From: DATNIB01 sp035604685
GTDB lineage: Bacteria > Actinomycetota > Acidimicrobiia > Acidimicrobiales > RAAP-2
Reading direction: 5' to 3'
Assembly: GCA_035604685.1 (NCBI GenBank)
Contig: DATNIB010000037.1
Location: forward strand, 1 to 13,150
DNA length: 13,150 bases
The notes beneath the pieces are model-generated. The model was not told the DNA's origin. It searched no databases and saw nothing but the letters and a program-made list of their open reading frames with translations. The position numbers and the translations under genes are program-made. This document shows, in pieces, positions 6,405 to 13,150 of the stretch. Numbering within the stretch: position 1 is the stretch's first letter; each line of letters starts with the position of its first letter.

Positions 6405-7655
6405 ATGGCCAAGCGCGTGGTGCTGGCGTACAGCGGAGGGCTCGACACCTCGGTCGCTGTCCGCTGGCTGATCGAAGAGTACGGGGCCGAGGTCATCGCG
6501 TTGGCCGCCGACGTCGGCCAGGCGACCGACTCGGGAGCAGAGGACTGGGACACGATCCGCGCCCGGGCGTTGGCGGCCGGGGCGAAGGAGGCCATCGTCG
6601 TCGACGCCCGACAGGAGATGGCCGAGGAGTTCTGCCTGCCCGCCGTCCGGGCCAACGCCCTCTACGAGGGCAAGTACCCGCTCGTCTCGGCCCTGTCGCG
6701 CCCGGTGATCGTGCGCCATCTCGTCGCCGCGGCGCGCCGGTTCGGGGCCGACGCCGTCGCCCACGGCTGCACGGGCAAGGGCAACGACCAGGTGCGCTTC
6801 GAGGTGAGCACGCGGGCGCTGGCGCCCGATCTCGACGTGCTGGCCCCGGCGCGGGTGTGGGGACTCACGAGGGCCGAGTGCGTCGAGTACGCCGCCAAGT
6901 GGGACATCCCGATCTCGGTCACGAAGGAGAAGCTGTACTCCATCGACGAGAACCTCTGGGGCCGGGCCATCGAGTGCGGCGTCATCGAGGACCCGTGGGC
7001 CGAACCGCCGACCGACCCGTACACGATCACCCGCCGGACGACCGACGAGCCCGTCGAGCTCACCATCGGCTTCGAGTCGGGCGTCCCGGTGTCCATCGAC
7101 GGGGCGGCGCTCTCGGCCAGCGAGCTCATCGCCGATCTCAACCGGCGCGCCGGGTCGACCGGGTTCGGGCGCATCGACATGGTGGAGAACCGCCGGGTCG
7201 GCATCAAGAGCCGCGAGGTCTACGAGTGTCCGGCGGCGCTGGCGCTCATCATGGCGCACGCCGATCTGGAGGACCTCACGCTCGAACGCGATGTCCGCCA
7301 CGAGAAGCTGCGCCTCGAACCGCGCTGGGCCGAGCTCGTCTACGACGGGCTGTGGTTCTCGCCGTTGAAGCAGGCCATCGACGCCTTCGTCGACGAGACG
7401 CAGCGCCACGTCACGGGCGAGGTCCGGCTGCGCATCGCCCCGCCGGGCGTCTGCAAGGTCGTCGGGCGCCGCAGCCCGCTCGCCCTCTACGACCACGGGC
7501 TCGCCACCTATGACGCCGCGGACACGTTCCGTCACGGCGACGCGGAGGGGTTCGTGCGGCTCTGGGGCCTGGGCGTGGCCACCTGGGCCAAGCGGCAGGG
7601 CCCGGGCGCGGCGGAGCAGCCTTCGCCTCCGCCAGAGCCCGGCACCGGCGCATGA
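6405..7655 (+). CDS. argG: Argininosuccinate synthase
   Basis: ArgG ligates citrulline and aspartate at the expense of ATP (to AMP and PPi), giving argininosuccinate. The 416-aa protein begins MAKRVVLAYSGGLDTS, with the N-type ATP-pyrophosphatase P-loop at residues 8-16. Further family landmarks are EGKYPLVSALSRP, HGCTGKGNDQVRFE, SIDENLWGRAIE and the C-terminal helix region. The last ~20 residues (QGPGAAEQPSPPPEPGTGA) are a low-complexity Pro/Gly tail that goes beyond the usual end and is probably disordered. The ATG is chosen because of the SD at 6393-6398 and the exact family N-terminus. The stop overlaps the argH start as ATGA. Confidence 0.97.
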   Translation: MAKRVVLAYSGGLDTSVAVRWLIEEYGAEVIALAADVGQATDSGAEDWDTIRARALAAGAKEAIVVDARQEMAEEFCLPAVRANALYEGKYPLVSALSRPVIVRHLVAAARRFGADAVAHGCTGKGNDQVRFEVSTRALAPDLDVLAPARVWGLTRAECVEYAAKWDIPISVTKEKLYSIDENLWGRAIECGVIEDPWAEPPTDPYTITRRTTDEPVELTIGFESGVPVSIDGAALSASELIADLNRRAGSTGFGRIDMVENRRVGIKSREVYECPAALALIMAHADLEDLTLERDVRHEKLRLEPRWAELVYDGLWFSPLKQAIDAFVDETQRHVTGEVRLRIAPPGVCKVVGRRSPLALYDHGLATYDAADTFRHGDAEGFVRLWGLGVATWAKRQGPGAAEQPSPPPEPGTGA

Positions 7656-9067
7656 CGCTGTGGAAGGACCGCCTCGGCGAGGGCATGGCCGAGGCGGTCA
7701 GCCGCTACACCGTCAGCGTCGGGTTCGACCGCGCGCTGGCGGCGGACGACCTGGCCGGATCGCGCGCGCACGTGAAGGGCTTGGGACGGTGCGGCGTGCT
7801 GGCCGAGGAGGAGGTTCGCGTCCTCCTCGCCACCTTGGATCGCGTCGAAGAGGAGCTCGAGGACGGCGTCTTTGTCTTCATGCCTGAGGACGAGGACGTC
7901 CACACCGCGGTCGAGCGGCGGGTCACGGAGATGGCCGGCGACGTCGGGGCCAAGCTGCATACCGGCCGGAGCCGCAACGATCAGGTCGCGACCGACCTGC
8001 GGCTGTGGTGCCGCCGCAACCTGGCGCAGCTGGCGTGTCTCGTGATGGAGCTCCAGAAGGTGCTCCTCACCCGGGCCACGGAGGCCGGCGACGCCTACCT
8101 GCCCGGCTACACCCATCTGCAGCGGGCCCAGCCCGTGCTGCTCTCGCACCACCTGCTCGCCCACGGCTGGGCCCTGGCCCGCGACGTCGATCGACTGGTG
8201 GCAACGATCGAGCGGCTGAACGTCTCACCCCTCGGCGCCGGTGCGCTGGCCGGCTCCTCGCTCGACCTCGATCCCGACTTCGTGGCCGAGGAGCTCGGTT
8301 TCCACGCCCGCTTCGACAACTCGCTCGACGCCGTCTCGGACCGCGACTTCGTGGCCGAGGCCCTCTTCGACCTCGCGCTCTTGGGCGTCCACCTCTCCCG
8401 GATGGGGGAGGAGATCGTGCTGTGGTCGAGCGAGGAGTTCGGTTTCTGTGTCCTCGACGACGCCTACGCAACGGGCAGCTCGATGCTCCCCCAGAAGAAG
8501 AACCCCGACGTGGCCGAGCTGGCCCGGGGCAAGACCGGACGACTGGTCGGGCACCTGACGGGGTTCTTGGTCACCCTGAAGGGACTGCCGCTTTCCTACA
8601 ACCGCGACCTCCAAGAGGACAAGGAACCGCTGTTCGACGCGGTCAGTCAGGTGGACGCAGGCCTCCGCGCCATGACCGGCCTCTATGCGACGGCGGCCTG
8701 GCAGCACGAGCGGATGCAGGTCGCCGCCGACGGCCAGGGAGGCGCGGCGGTCGACCTGGCCGAGCTCCTGGTCGGCAAGGGGGTGCCCTTTCGCCAGGCC
8801 CACGCGCTGGTGGCGAGCCTCGTGCGGGACTCCGTTGAACGCCAGATCCCCCTCGTCGAGCTGGTCCAGGCCCACCCGGATCTGGGCGAGGAGGCCACCT
8901 CGCTGTTGGAGCCGGGCGTCGCCGTCACCCGTCGAACCACGCCGGGGGGTGCCGGCCCGGTGCCCTTCGCCGACCAGCTGGAGCGGTTCACCCGGCGGAT
9001 GGGTGTCGACCGGGCCCGCCTCGACGCGTTGGCGGGCACCGAGATCGGGCTGGCCGTCAAGCGGTGA
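7652..9067 (+). CDS. argH: Argininosuccinate lyase
   Basis: ArgH splits argininosuccinate into arginine and fumarate and belongs to the fumarase/aspartase superfamily; active sites form between subunits of a homotetramer. The 471-aa protein has the three conserved regions: HTGRSRNDQVATD (103-115), YTHLQRAQP with the acid/base histidine (His155), and GSSMLPQKKNPD (275-286) with the catalytic Ser of the mobile loop. The N-terminus LWKDRLGEGMAEAV corresponds to the common LWGGRF segment. ATG at 7652 overlaps the argG stop (ATGA). This is the last arginine gene, and its stop overlaps the following glycosylase gene. Confidence 0.97.
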   Translation: MTLWKDRLGEGMAEAVSRYTVSVGFDRALAADDLAGSRAHVKGLGRCGVLAEEEVRVLLATLDRVEEELEDGVFVFMPEDEDVHTAVERRVTEMAGDVGAKLHTGRSRNDQVATDLRLWCRRNLAQLACLVMELQKVLLTRATEAGDAYLPGYTHLQRAQPVLLSHHLLAHGWALARDVDRLVATIERLNVSPLGAGALAGSSLDLDPDFVAEELGFHARFDNSLDAVSDRDFVAEALFDLALLGVHLSRMGEEIVLWSSEEFGFCVLDDAYATGSSMLPQKKNPDVAELARGKTGRLVGHLTGFLVTLKGLPLSYNRDLQEDKEPLFDAVSQVDAGLRAMTGLYATAAWQHERMQVAADGQGGAAVDLAELLVGKGVPFRQAHALVASLVRDSVERQIPLVELVQAHPDLGEEATSLLEPGVAVTRRTTPGGAGPVPFADQLERFTRRMGVDRARLDALAGTEIGLAVKR

Positions 9068-9702
9068 CCCCGGCCGGTCGCGCCCCGGCCGCGCACCTCG
9101 TGCCGGTCCCGGCCGAGCTCTTGGCCGCGGACTCGGTGGCGGTGGCACCGCGGCTCCTCAACTGCTTGCTCGCCCACGGCGATCGGGTGGTGCGCATCGT
9201 CGAGGTTGAGGCCTACCGAGGGGAGGAGGATCCCGCCTCCCACGCCTACCGGGGCCGCACCTCGCGCAACGGCTCCATGTTCGGTCCCCCCGGACGCCTG
9301 TACGTGTACTTCACCTACGGCATGCACTGGTGCGCCAACGTCGTCTGCGGGAAAGAGGGGGAGGCCCGGGCCGTCCTGCTGCGCGCCGGTGCCCCGGTGG
9401 CCGGTCTGGCGGCGATTCGGGCGGCGAGGCCGGCCGCCAGGACCGACGCCGATCTCTGCAGCGGGCCGGCCAAGCTCTGCCAGGCGCTCGGGATCGATCG
9501 GGCGCAGGACGGCGTCGATCTGCTGGACGGTCATGCCCCCGTGCGGCTGCTGAGCGACGGCGTGCCCCCACCGGATCGCCCGGGAGTGGGGCCGCGAGTG
9601 GGCATCCGCTCCGCCACCGAGATGCCCTGGCGGTGGTGGGTACCCGGCGACCCGAACGTGTCCGCGCACCGGTCGCGTCGCGGGTCGTCCGACTCGCAGT
9701 GA
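9064..9702 (+). CDS. mpg: 3-methyladenine DNA glycosylase (AAG/MPG family)
   Basis: This is a monofunctional base-excision enzyme that flips out and removes alkylated or deaminated purines such as 3-methyladenine and hypoxanthine. GTG at 9064 overlaps the argH stop (GTGA) and gives 212 aa. The signature segment is complete: VEVEAYRGEEDPASHAYRG (residues 47-65), with Glu49 matching the catalytic Glu of human AAG and Tyr51 and His60 matching its base-flipping pocket. It is followed by RNGSMFGPPGRLYVYFTYGMHWCANVV and the later CSGPAKLCQALGI. The C-terminus WWVPGDPNVS is also typical. No promoter or SD of its own is visible, so expression probably depends on the arg transcript. In Mycobacterium tuberculosis the homologue (Rv1688) precedes tyrS; here no tyrS follows. 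Confidence 0.94.
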   Translation: MTPAGRAPAAHLVPVPAELLAADSVAVAPRLLNCLLAHGDRVVRIVEVEAYRGEEDPASHAYRGRTSRNGSMFGPPGRLYVYFTYGMHWCANVVCGKEGEARAVLLRAGAPVAGLAAIRAARPAARTDADLCSGPAKLCQALGIDRAQDGVDLLDGHAPVRLLSDGVPPPDRPGVGPRVGIRSATEMPWRWWVPGDPNVSAHRSRRGSSDSQ

Positions 9703-9754
9703 GTGCGGCGAGGTCCCCGGAAGACGACGGTCCCGGGCGGTCACCGCCGTGGAA

Positions 9755-9784
9755 GGCCGCGCCCGGCTCCTGATGGGCGCGGCC
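9755..9784. terminator. Hairpin between convergent units, putative terminator
   Basis: GGCCGCGCCC (9755-9764) and GGGCGCGGCC (9775-9784) are perfect 10-bp complements around a 10-base loop. The hairpin starts 52 bases after the mpg stop and ends 19 bases before the stop of the minus-strand gene that converges on it. No U-run follows on either strand, which is common for actinobacterial terminators. The position fits a bidirectional end point for both transcripts. Confidence 0.6.
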
Positions 9785-9803
9785 GCGGAGCGCTAGACCC
9801 GGG

Positions 9804-10328
9804 TCAGCCGGCCAGCCGACCGAGTCCCTCTTTGCACGCGCCACACGACGCAACGACCCCGGTGTCGAGGGGCGCGCCGCGTCGCGACAGTTCGGCGATC
9901 ACCCCATCGAGCACCCGGTGTCCGGCTCTGAAGTAGCGCCGCCCGGTTCGGACCCGCTGGCGAGCGACCAGCTCCATCCTGGTGAGCGGGTGACGGGCGG
10001 ACCACGGCGCGAGTTCGAGGTCCATTCGAACCGTTCGGCGGACGGGCCCCCAGCCGCGCCGGACCACGAGGCCCGCCGTGGCCACGCCCGGCTCGATGCT
10101 GATCGGGCCCATCGAGACCGAAGCACCCAACGCCGCGACCCCGTCGAGCTCCTCGGCCGCCCACCAGTCCTGCAGCCGGCAGGCCGCCGCGGCGAACGGG
10201 AGGTCGAGCGAGCGGAGGAACGACGCCTGCGATAGCACGCCTTGCTTCGAAGTGAGCCGGGCCTCCCGGGGGGACCAAGCCTCACCGGTCGCATCGGCTC
10301 GGACCGCACCGAACTCGGGCTGAAGCAT
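9804..10328 (-). CDS. Conserved-looking protein of unknown function, coupled to efflux transporter
   Basis: I do not recognise this 174-aa protein. It starts MLQPEFGAVRADATGE from ATG at 10328-10326, one base overlapping the transporter stop (TGATG). A strong GAGGAGGT Shine-Dalgarno lies in the last transporter codons, so it is very likely real and translationally coupled. It has no signal peptide or membrane segment. The middle (about 70-125) alternates hydrophobic and charged residues, as beta hairpins do. It is followed by an Arg-rich strand (RQRVRTGRRYFRAGH) and an amphipathic helix (RVLDGVIAELSRR). The end has a CGAC pair of cysteines (162 and 165). The strand-then-helix order could suit a helix-grip (SRPBCC-like) fold, but this is only a guess. 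Other frames here are shadows. Confidence 0.8.
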   Translation of the reverse strand: MLQPEFGAVRADATGEAWSPREARLTSKQGVLSQASFLRSLDLPFAAAACRLQDWWAAEELDGVAALGASVSMGPISIEPGVATAGLVVRRGWGPVRRTVRMDLELAPWSARHPLTRMELVARQRVRTGRRYFRAGHRVLDGVIAELSRRGAPLDTGVVASCGACKEGLGRLAG

Positions 10329-11779
10329 CAGCGCACCTCCTCTTTGATGGGAGATTGGGCAGGGACGGAAGGTCGGGCGCTCAGGAACCAGGCGGAGACC
10401 AGCGCGGCGGCGAGGAAGAACGCGAGCACGAGCACCACGGCGTGGCGGAACGTGTGCACCGGGTCGCCCGAGACGATGTGGGCCAGGATCGCCACCAGGC
10501 CCGCCACGCCCAGCACCGTGCCGATCTGGCGCGCCATGTTGAGGATGCCGCTCCCGGTGCCGAAGCGGGCGGGCGGCAGCGACGCGCTCCCTGCGCCGAG
10601 CAGCGACGGGATCACGAGACCGACGCCCGCCCCACCGATCAGCTGGACCGGCAGGAGATGGGACAGATAGGCGGGGTGTGCCTGGATCCGCGTCAACCAG
10701 AGGATCTGCGCCGCGGCATTGCAGAGGCAGCCGATGACCGCCACCCGACCGGGACCGCCGAGCCGGGCGGCCAGGCGGGGGCTCACAATCCTCGCGAAGG
10801 GCAGGACCATGAGGGGGCCGGGTGCGATGGCGAGACCGGCCCGGATCGCGGAGTAATGCCACACGCCGGTTAGGAACTCGACGACGCCCAGCAGCCAGGC
10901 GCCGAAGCCCGCGTAGTAGAGCACGGAGGCGACGAAGGTGCCGCTGAACGTCCGTGCCCGGAGCAGCTCGAGCTCGATGACCGGCGAGTGGTGCCGCTGG
11001 GATCGGAGCACCACGCCAAGACCAGCCAGCACCGAGGCGAGCACGACGCCGAGGAAGCGGGGCGATCCCCATCCCCAGGCCGGCGCCTCGACGAGGGCCA
11101 GGGCCAGCAGGCCGACGGACGCCGCCAGGAGGCCGGCGCCCAGGAGGTCGGGCCGGCCCCGGATCTGCTCGTCCCTGCTCTCGGGGACCATCTTCCTGGT
11201 CAACAGGATGGCCACGAACCCGACGGGGAGGTTGATCCAGAACACCCACCGCCAGCTGAACTGGACCAGCCCGCCGCCGATCACCGGACCCAGCGCAGCG
11301 CCGAGGGCGGCGAAGGCCGACCAGGTGCCGATGGCCTGGGCGCGCACCGGGGCGGGCACCGCGGCCAGCAGCAGGGAGAGGGAGGCGGGCACCATGAGGC
11401 CGGCCCCGATCGCCTGGACGACTCGCGCGGCAATCAGTTCGCCGACGCCGGGCGCCAGGCCGCAGAGGAGGGAGCCAAAGCTGAAGGCGAGCAGCCCCGC
11501 GACGAAGAGTCGACGACGCCCCACCCGGTCGGCCCACCGTCCCGCCGGCACCAGCACGGCGGCGAAGACGATGGCATAGCTGTTGAGCACCCAGGAGAGG
11601 GTGCTGAGGCTCGTGCCGGCGTACTCGCGGCCGATGTAGGGGAACGCCAGGTTCACTATGAACAGGTCGAGGCTGGACATGAAGATGCCGAGCGACAGCA
11701 CGAGGACGAGCGCCGAGACCTGGCGTGAGGTCAGGGTGCCGTTTGGTGCGGGGGCGGTCGTTTCGAGCTGGGGAGCCAC
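10328..11779 (-). CDS. DHA2-family (EmrB/QacA-like) MFS drug-efflux transporter
   Basis: This is a proton-driven multidrug exporter of the 14-helix major facilitator branch in the cytoplasmic membrane; the substrate cannot be told from sequence. From GTG at 11779-11777 it has 483 aa. The first helix holds SSLDLFIVNLAFPYIG, the DHA2 motif D1 with its membrane Asp. Motif A is GRWADRVGRRRL in the helix 2-3 loop, and motif C is GAALGPVIGGG in helix 5. About fourteen hydrophobic stretches can be counted, and the C-terminus is short and polar. The start is chosen because AAGGAG (plus-strand 11784-11789) sits 4 bases before this GTG. The frame also offers ATG at 11848, but those 23 extra residues would cover the divergent promoters. 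It is followed by an overlapping gene and faces an HxlR regulator. Confidence 0.9.
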   Translation of the reverse strand: MAPQLETTAPAPNGTLTSRQVSALVLVLSLGIFMSSLDLFIVNLAFPYIGREYAGTSLSTLSWVLNSYAIVFAAVLVPAGRWADRVGRRRLFVAGLLAFSFGSLLCGLAPGVGELIAARVVQAIGAGLMVPASLSLLLAAVPAPVRAQAIGTWSAFAALGAALGPVIGGGLVQFSWRWVFWINLPVGFVAILLTRKMVPESRDEQIRGRPDLLGAGLLAASVGLLALALVEAPAWGWGSPRFLGVVLASVLAGLGVVLRSQRHHSPVIELELLRARTFSGTFVASVLYYAGFGAWLLGVVEFLTGVWHYSAIRAGLAIAPGPLMVLPFARIVSPRLAARLGGPGRVAVIGCLCNAAAQILWLTRIQAHPAYLSHLLPVQLIGGAGVGLVIPSLLGAGSASLPPARFGTGSGILNMARQIGTVLGVAGLVAILAHIVSGDPVHTFRHAVVLVLAFFLAAALVSAWFLSARPSVPAQSPIKEEVR

Positions 11780-11783
11780 GGGT

Positions 11784-11842
11784 CTCCTTGGACTAGATCC
11801 GAAATCTGGATGCACTATGACACGTCGGGACGAGTCCGTCCA
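11784..11842 (-). promoter_or_regulatory. Putative promoter and RBS of the efflux transporter
   Basis: Read on the minus strand, TGGACG (11842-11837) and CATAGT (11819-11814) are separated by 17 bp and resemble -35 and -10 boxes. A transcript would start near 11807 and meet AAGGAG at 11789-11784 and then the GTG at 11779. Between the -10 box and the start lies a short inverted repeat AGAT-N5-ATCT (11795-11807), possibly an operator for the divergent regulator. All of this is weak by itself. Confidence 0.4.
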
Positions 11843-11859
11843 GAACATCGACTAACTGG

Positions 11860-11871
11860 TAGAATCGCATG
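11860..11871 (+). promoter_or_regulatory. -10 box of the hxlR-type gene, leaderless start likely
   Basis: TAGAAT at 11860-11865 matches a -10 box well, and no Shine-Dalgarno precedes the gene. Counting from the box, transcription would begin about 11872, which is the first base of an in-frame GTG three bases after the ATG at 11869. The mRNA is thus probably leaderless, and the true start may be GTG at 11872 instead of the ATG. No good -35 box is seen. Confidence 0.45.
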
Positions 11872-12342
11872 GTGCCCACTGCTGCAGCGGAACCCCGTCC
11901 GTGCTCCGTCGCCCGGACGCTCGAGGTCGTGGGGGAGAAGTGGGCGCTCCTGGCCGTCCGGGAGGTGTTCCTCGGCAACCGGCGGTTCGACGAGATGGTC
12001 CGAAGGACCGGGGCCCCCCGCGACACGCTGGCCGCCCGCCTCCGGACCCTGGTCGGGGCGGAGATCCTGGAGCGGCGCCAGTACTCCGAGCACCCGGCCC
12101 GGTTCGAGTACTACCTCACCGACGCGGGGAAGGACCTCTACCCCGTGATCCTCACGCTGCGGCAGTGGGGCGACCGCCACCTGGCCAATGCGGCCGCCCC
12201 GTCGCCCGCCTTCCGGCACGGATGCGGCGAGACGCTCTTCGCCAAGCTGGTGTGCGACTCGTGCGGGGAAGTGATCGGCCCGAGGGGGCCCGCACCGGTG
12301 GGCGGTCACGCCTCAGCGGGCTCACCGACGTCCTCGAACTGA
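11869..12342 (+). CDS. HxlR-family winged-helix transcriptional regulator
   Basis: HxlR proteins are dimeric MarR-like winged-helix DNA binders, often controlling a divergent neighbour. This one is 157 aa from ATG 11869 (156 from GTG 11872). The family segment is clear: CSVARTLEVVGEKWALLAVREVFLG (12-36), RRFDEMVRRTGAPRDTLAARLRTL as the DNA-binding helices (38-61), then ILERRQY and RFEYYLTDAGKDLYPVI as wing and following helix. Cys12 sits where several redox-sensing members carry their reactive cysteine. The tail has His117, Cys119, Cys129 and Cys132, an arrangement that could bind zinc. The divergent transporter operon is the probable target; the inducing signal is unknown. Confidence 0.9.
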   Translation: MVPTAAAEPRPCSVARTLEVVGEKWALLAVREVFLGNRRFDEMVRRTGAPRDTLAARLRTLVGAEILERRQYSEHPARFEYYLTDAGKDLYPVILTLRQWGDRHLANAAAPSPAFRHGCGETLFAKLVCDSCGEVIGPRGPAPVGGHASAGSPTSSN

Positions 12343-12347
12343 CCGAA

Positions 12348-12368
12348 TACCCGGTCCTACCGGGGGTA
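12348..12368 (+). terminator. Small hairpin after the hxlR-type gene, possible terminator
   Basis: CCCGGT (12350-12355) and ACCGGG (12359-12364) pair perfectly around the 3-base loop CCT, and flanking TA pairs can extend the stem past a GG bulge. It lies 7 bases after the stop codon and before the rRNA promoter. There is no U-run. It may end the regulator transcript ahead of the rRNA operon. Confidence 0.4.
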
Positions 12369-12383
12369 CGACCAGGCGCCCCG

Positions 12384-12413
12384 TTGACGGTTCCTCCCGA
12401 ACACTGCTACCCT
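12384..12413 (+). promoter_or_regulatory. rRNA operon promoter
   Basis: TTGACG (12384-12389) and TACCCT (12408-12413) are separated by 18 bp, matching the actinobacterial housekeeping -35 and TANNNT -10 boxes. A start near 12420 would give a leader of about 320 bases before mature 16S, a typical length. A second TTGACG at 12485-12490 could be part of a downstream promoter, but its -10 is poor. Confidence 0.65.
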
Positions 12414-12737
12414 GACTCTCCCACCACATCGGCCCGCTGTTGTCGGAGCGGCCGAGCGGTGGGGGCTGAGAGAGTGGCCGGCGCTTGACGCGGGCGAACC
12501 TCAGCAAACGTGCATGACGGCCTGGCCGGCGTGCGCAGTCGTTCCTTGAAAACGGAAGAGCGAGAGCCAAAAGCCAGTGCGGGCGGCTCTGGGGCGCTTC
12601 GGCGCGCCCGAGTCGTACGTCAATGCAGTACTTGGCCGGCGTGATCCTTCGGGTTCGCGTCTGCCCGCCAGCCGGGGCGAGTCACCTCGGTTGGTTTTAC
12701 CGATTTTCGGCCGGTCCTTCGGGGTCGGACGAGAGTC
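12414..12737 (+). other. rRNA leader with boxA-like antitermination element and hairpins
   Basis: No gene is seen in these ~320 bases. GTTCCTTGAAAACGGAAGAG (12541-12560) resembles the boxA/boxC antitermination stretch of mycobacterial rRNA leaders (TTTGAGAACTCAATAG type). Downstream, GGGGCGC-TTCG-GCGCGCCC (12591-12609) forms a 7-bp UUCG-capped hairpin with one bulge. GGTCC-TTCG-GGGTC around 12713-12726 forms a second. A short palindrome, CGAGA-G-TCTCG (12730-12740), spans the predicted 16S 5' end. These fit antitermination and pre-rRNA processing. The matching 3' half of the processing stem would lie beyond the window. Confidence 0.6.
12475..12641 (+). repeat. TGGCCGGCG repeated three times in the rRNA leader
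   Basis: The 9-mer occurs at 12475-12483, 12523-12531 and 12633-12641. The last two copies share the longer TGGCCGGCGTG. Spacings are 48 and 110 bases, so it is not a tandem array. It could be coincidence in GC-rich DNA, or a protein or RNA-pairing site. Confidence 0.6.

Positions 12738-13150
<413 letters not shown>

Noticed and set aside
3435..7535. Several long minus-strand open frames (for example 3435-4577, 4388-5809, 6078-7535)
   Set aside because: They are mirror frames of argB through argG with biased composition and no recognisable domains or start signals.
10988..11728. Plus-strand frame opposite the MFS transporter
   Set aside because: Its composition (Glu/Gly/Gln/Arg-rich) is that of an antisense shadow, while the minus strand encodes a textbook membrane transporter.
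11780..11848. Upstream ATG start for the transporter at 11848
   Set aside because: The 23 extra residues are not transporter-like, would occupy the divergent promoter region, and lack an SD; GTG at 11779 has AAGGAG in front of it.

Overview
The window looks like a chromosomal segment from a high-GC actinobacterium, most likely class Acidimicrobiia. Three things support this. The arginine genes follow the argC-J-B-D-F-R-G-H order known from actinobacteria. Most starts are GTG or GTGA/ATGA overlaps. The 5' part of the 16S rRNA has an Acidimicrobiia-like sequence (for example GGGGAATCTTGCGCAATGGG followed by CGAAAGCCTGACGCAGC). This taxonomic call comes from memory of 16S sequences; no search was run.

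Layout. (1) Positions 1-607, minus strand: the 5' part of an IS1595-family transposase, cut by the window edge and broken by an in-frame TAG. (2) 630-681: the argC promoter zone, directly next to the IS. (3) 682-9067: eight arginine-biosynthesis genes on the plus strand, nearly all overlapping or a few bases apart, so one transcription unit. ArgJ, ArgB, ArgC and ArgD make ornithine through the acetyl cycle. ArgF, ArgG and ArgH convert it to arginine, and ArgR is the arginine-responsive repressor encoded inside its own regulon. (4) 9064-9702: a 3-methyladenine DNA glycosylase gene coupled to argH by a GTGA overlap. (5) 9755-9784: a hairpin that separates convergent units. (6) 9804-11779, minus strand: a DHA2-type drug-efflux transporter followed, with a one-base overlap, by an unrecognised 174-aa protein. 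(7) 11869-12342: a divergent HxlR-type regulator, probably controlling the transporter pair. (8) 12384-13150: an rRNA promoter, a leader with a boxA-like element, and the first ~413 nt of 16S rRNA.

Most of the window is well-understood housekeeping DNA, and I do not see a convincing undescribed multi-gene system. The most unusual signal is a perfect 15-bp inverted repeat with a 5-nt loop inside the start of argF. Its second arm can alternatively pair with a third copy just downstream, an attenuator-like arrangement in coding sequence. Other points worth a look are the transposase nonsense codon, the IS-argC junction as a possible hybrid promoter, an altered nucleotide/phosphate loop in ArgB, the unknown protein coupled to the efflux pump, and a 9-mer repeated three times in the rRNA leader region.
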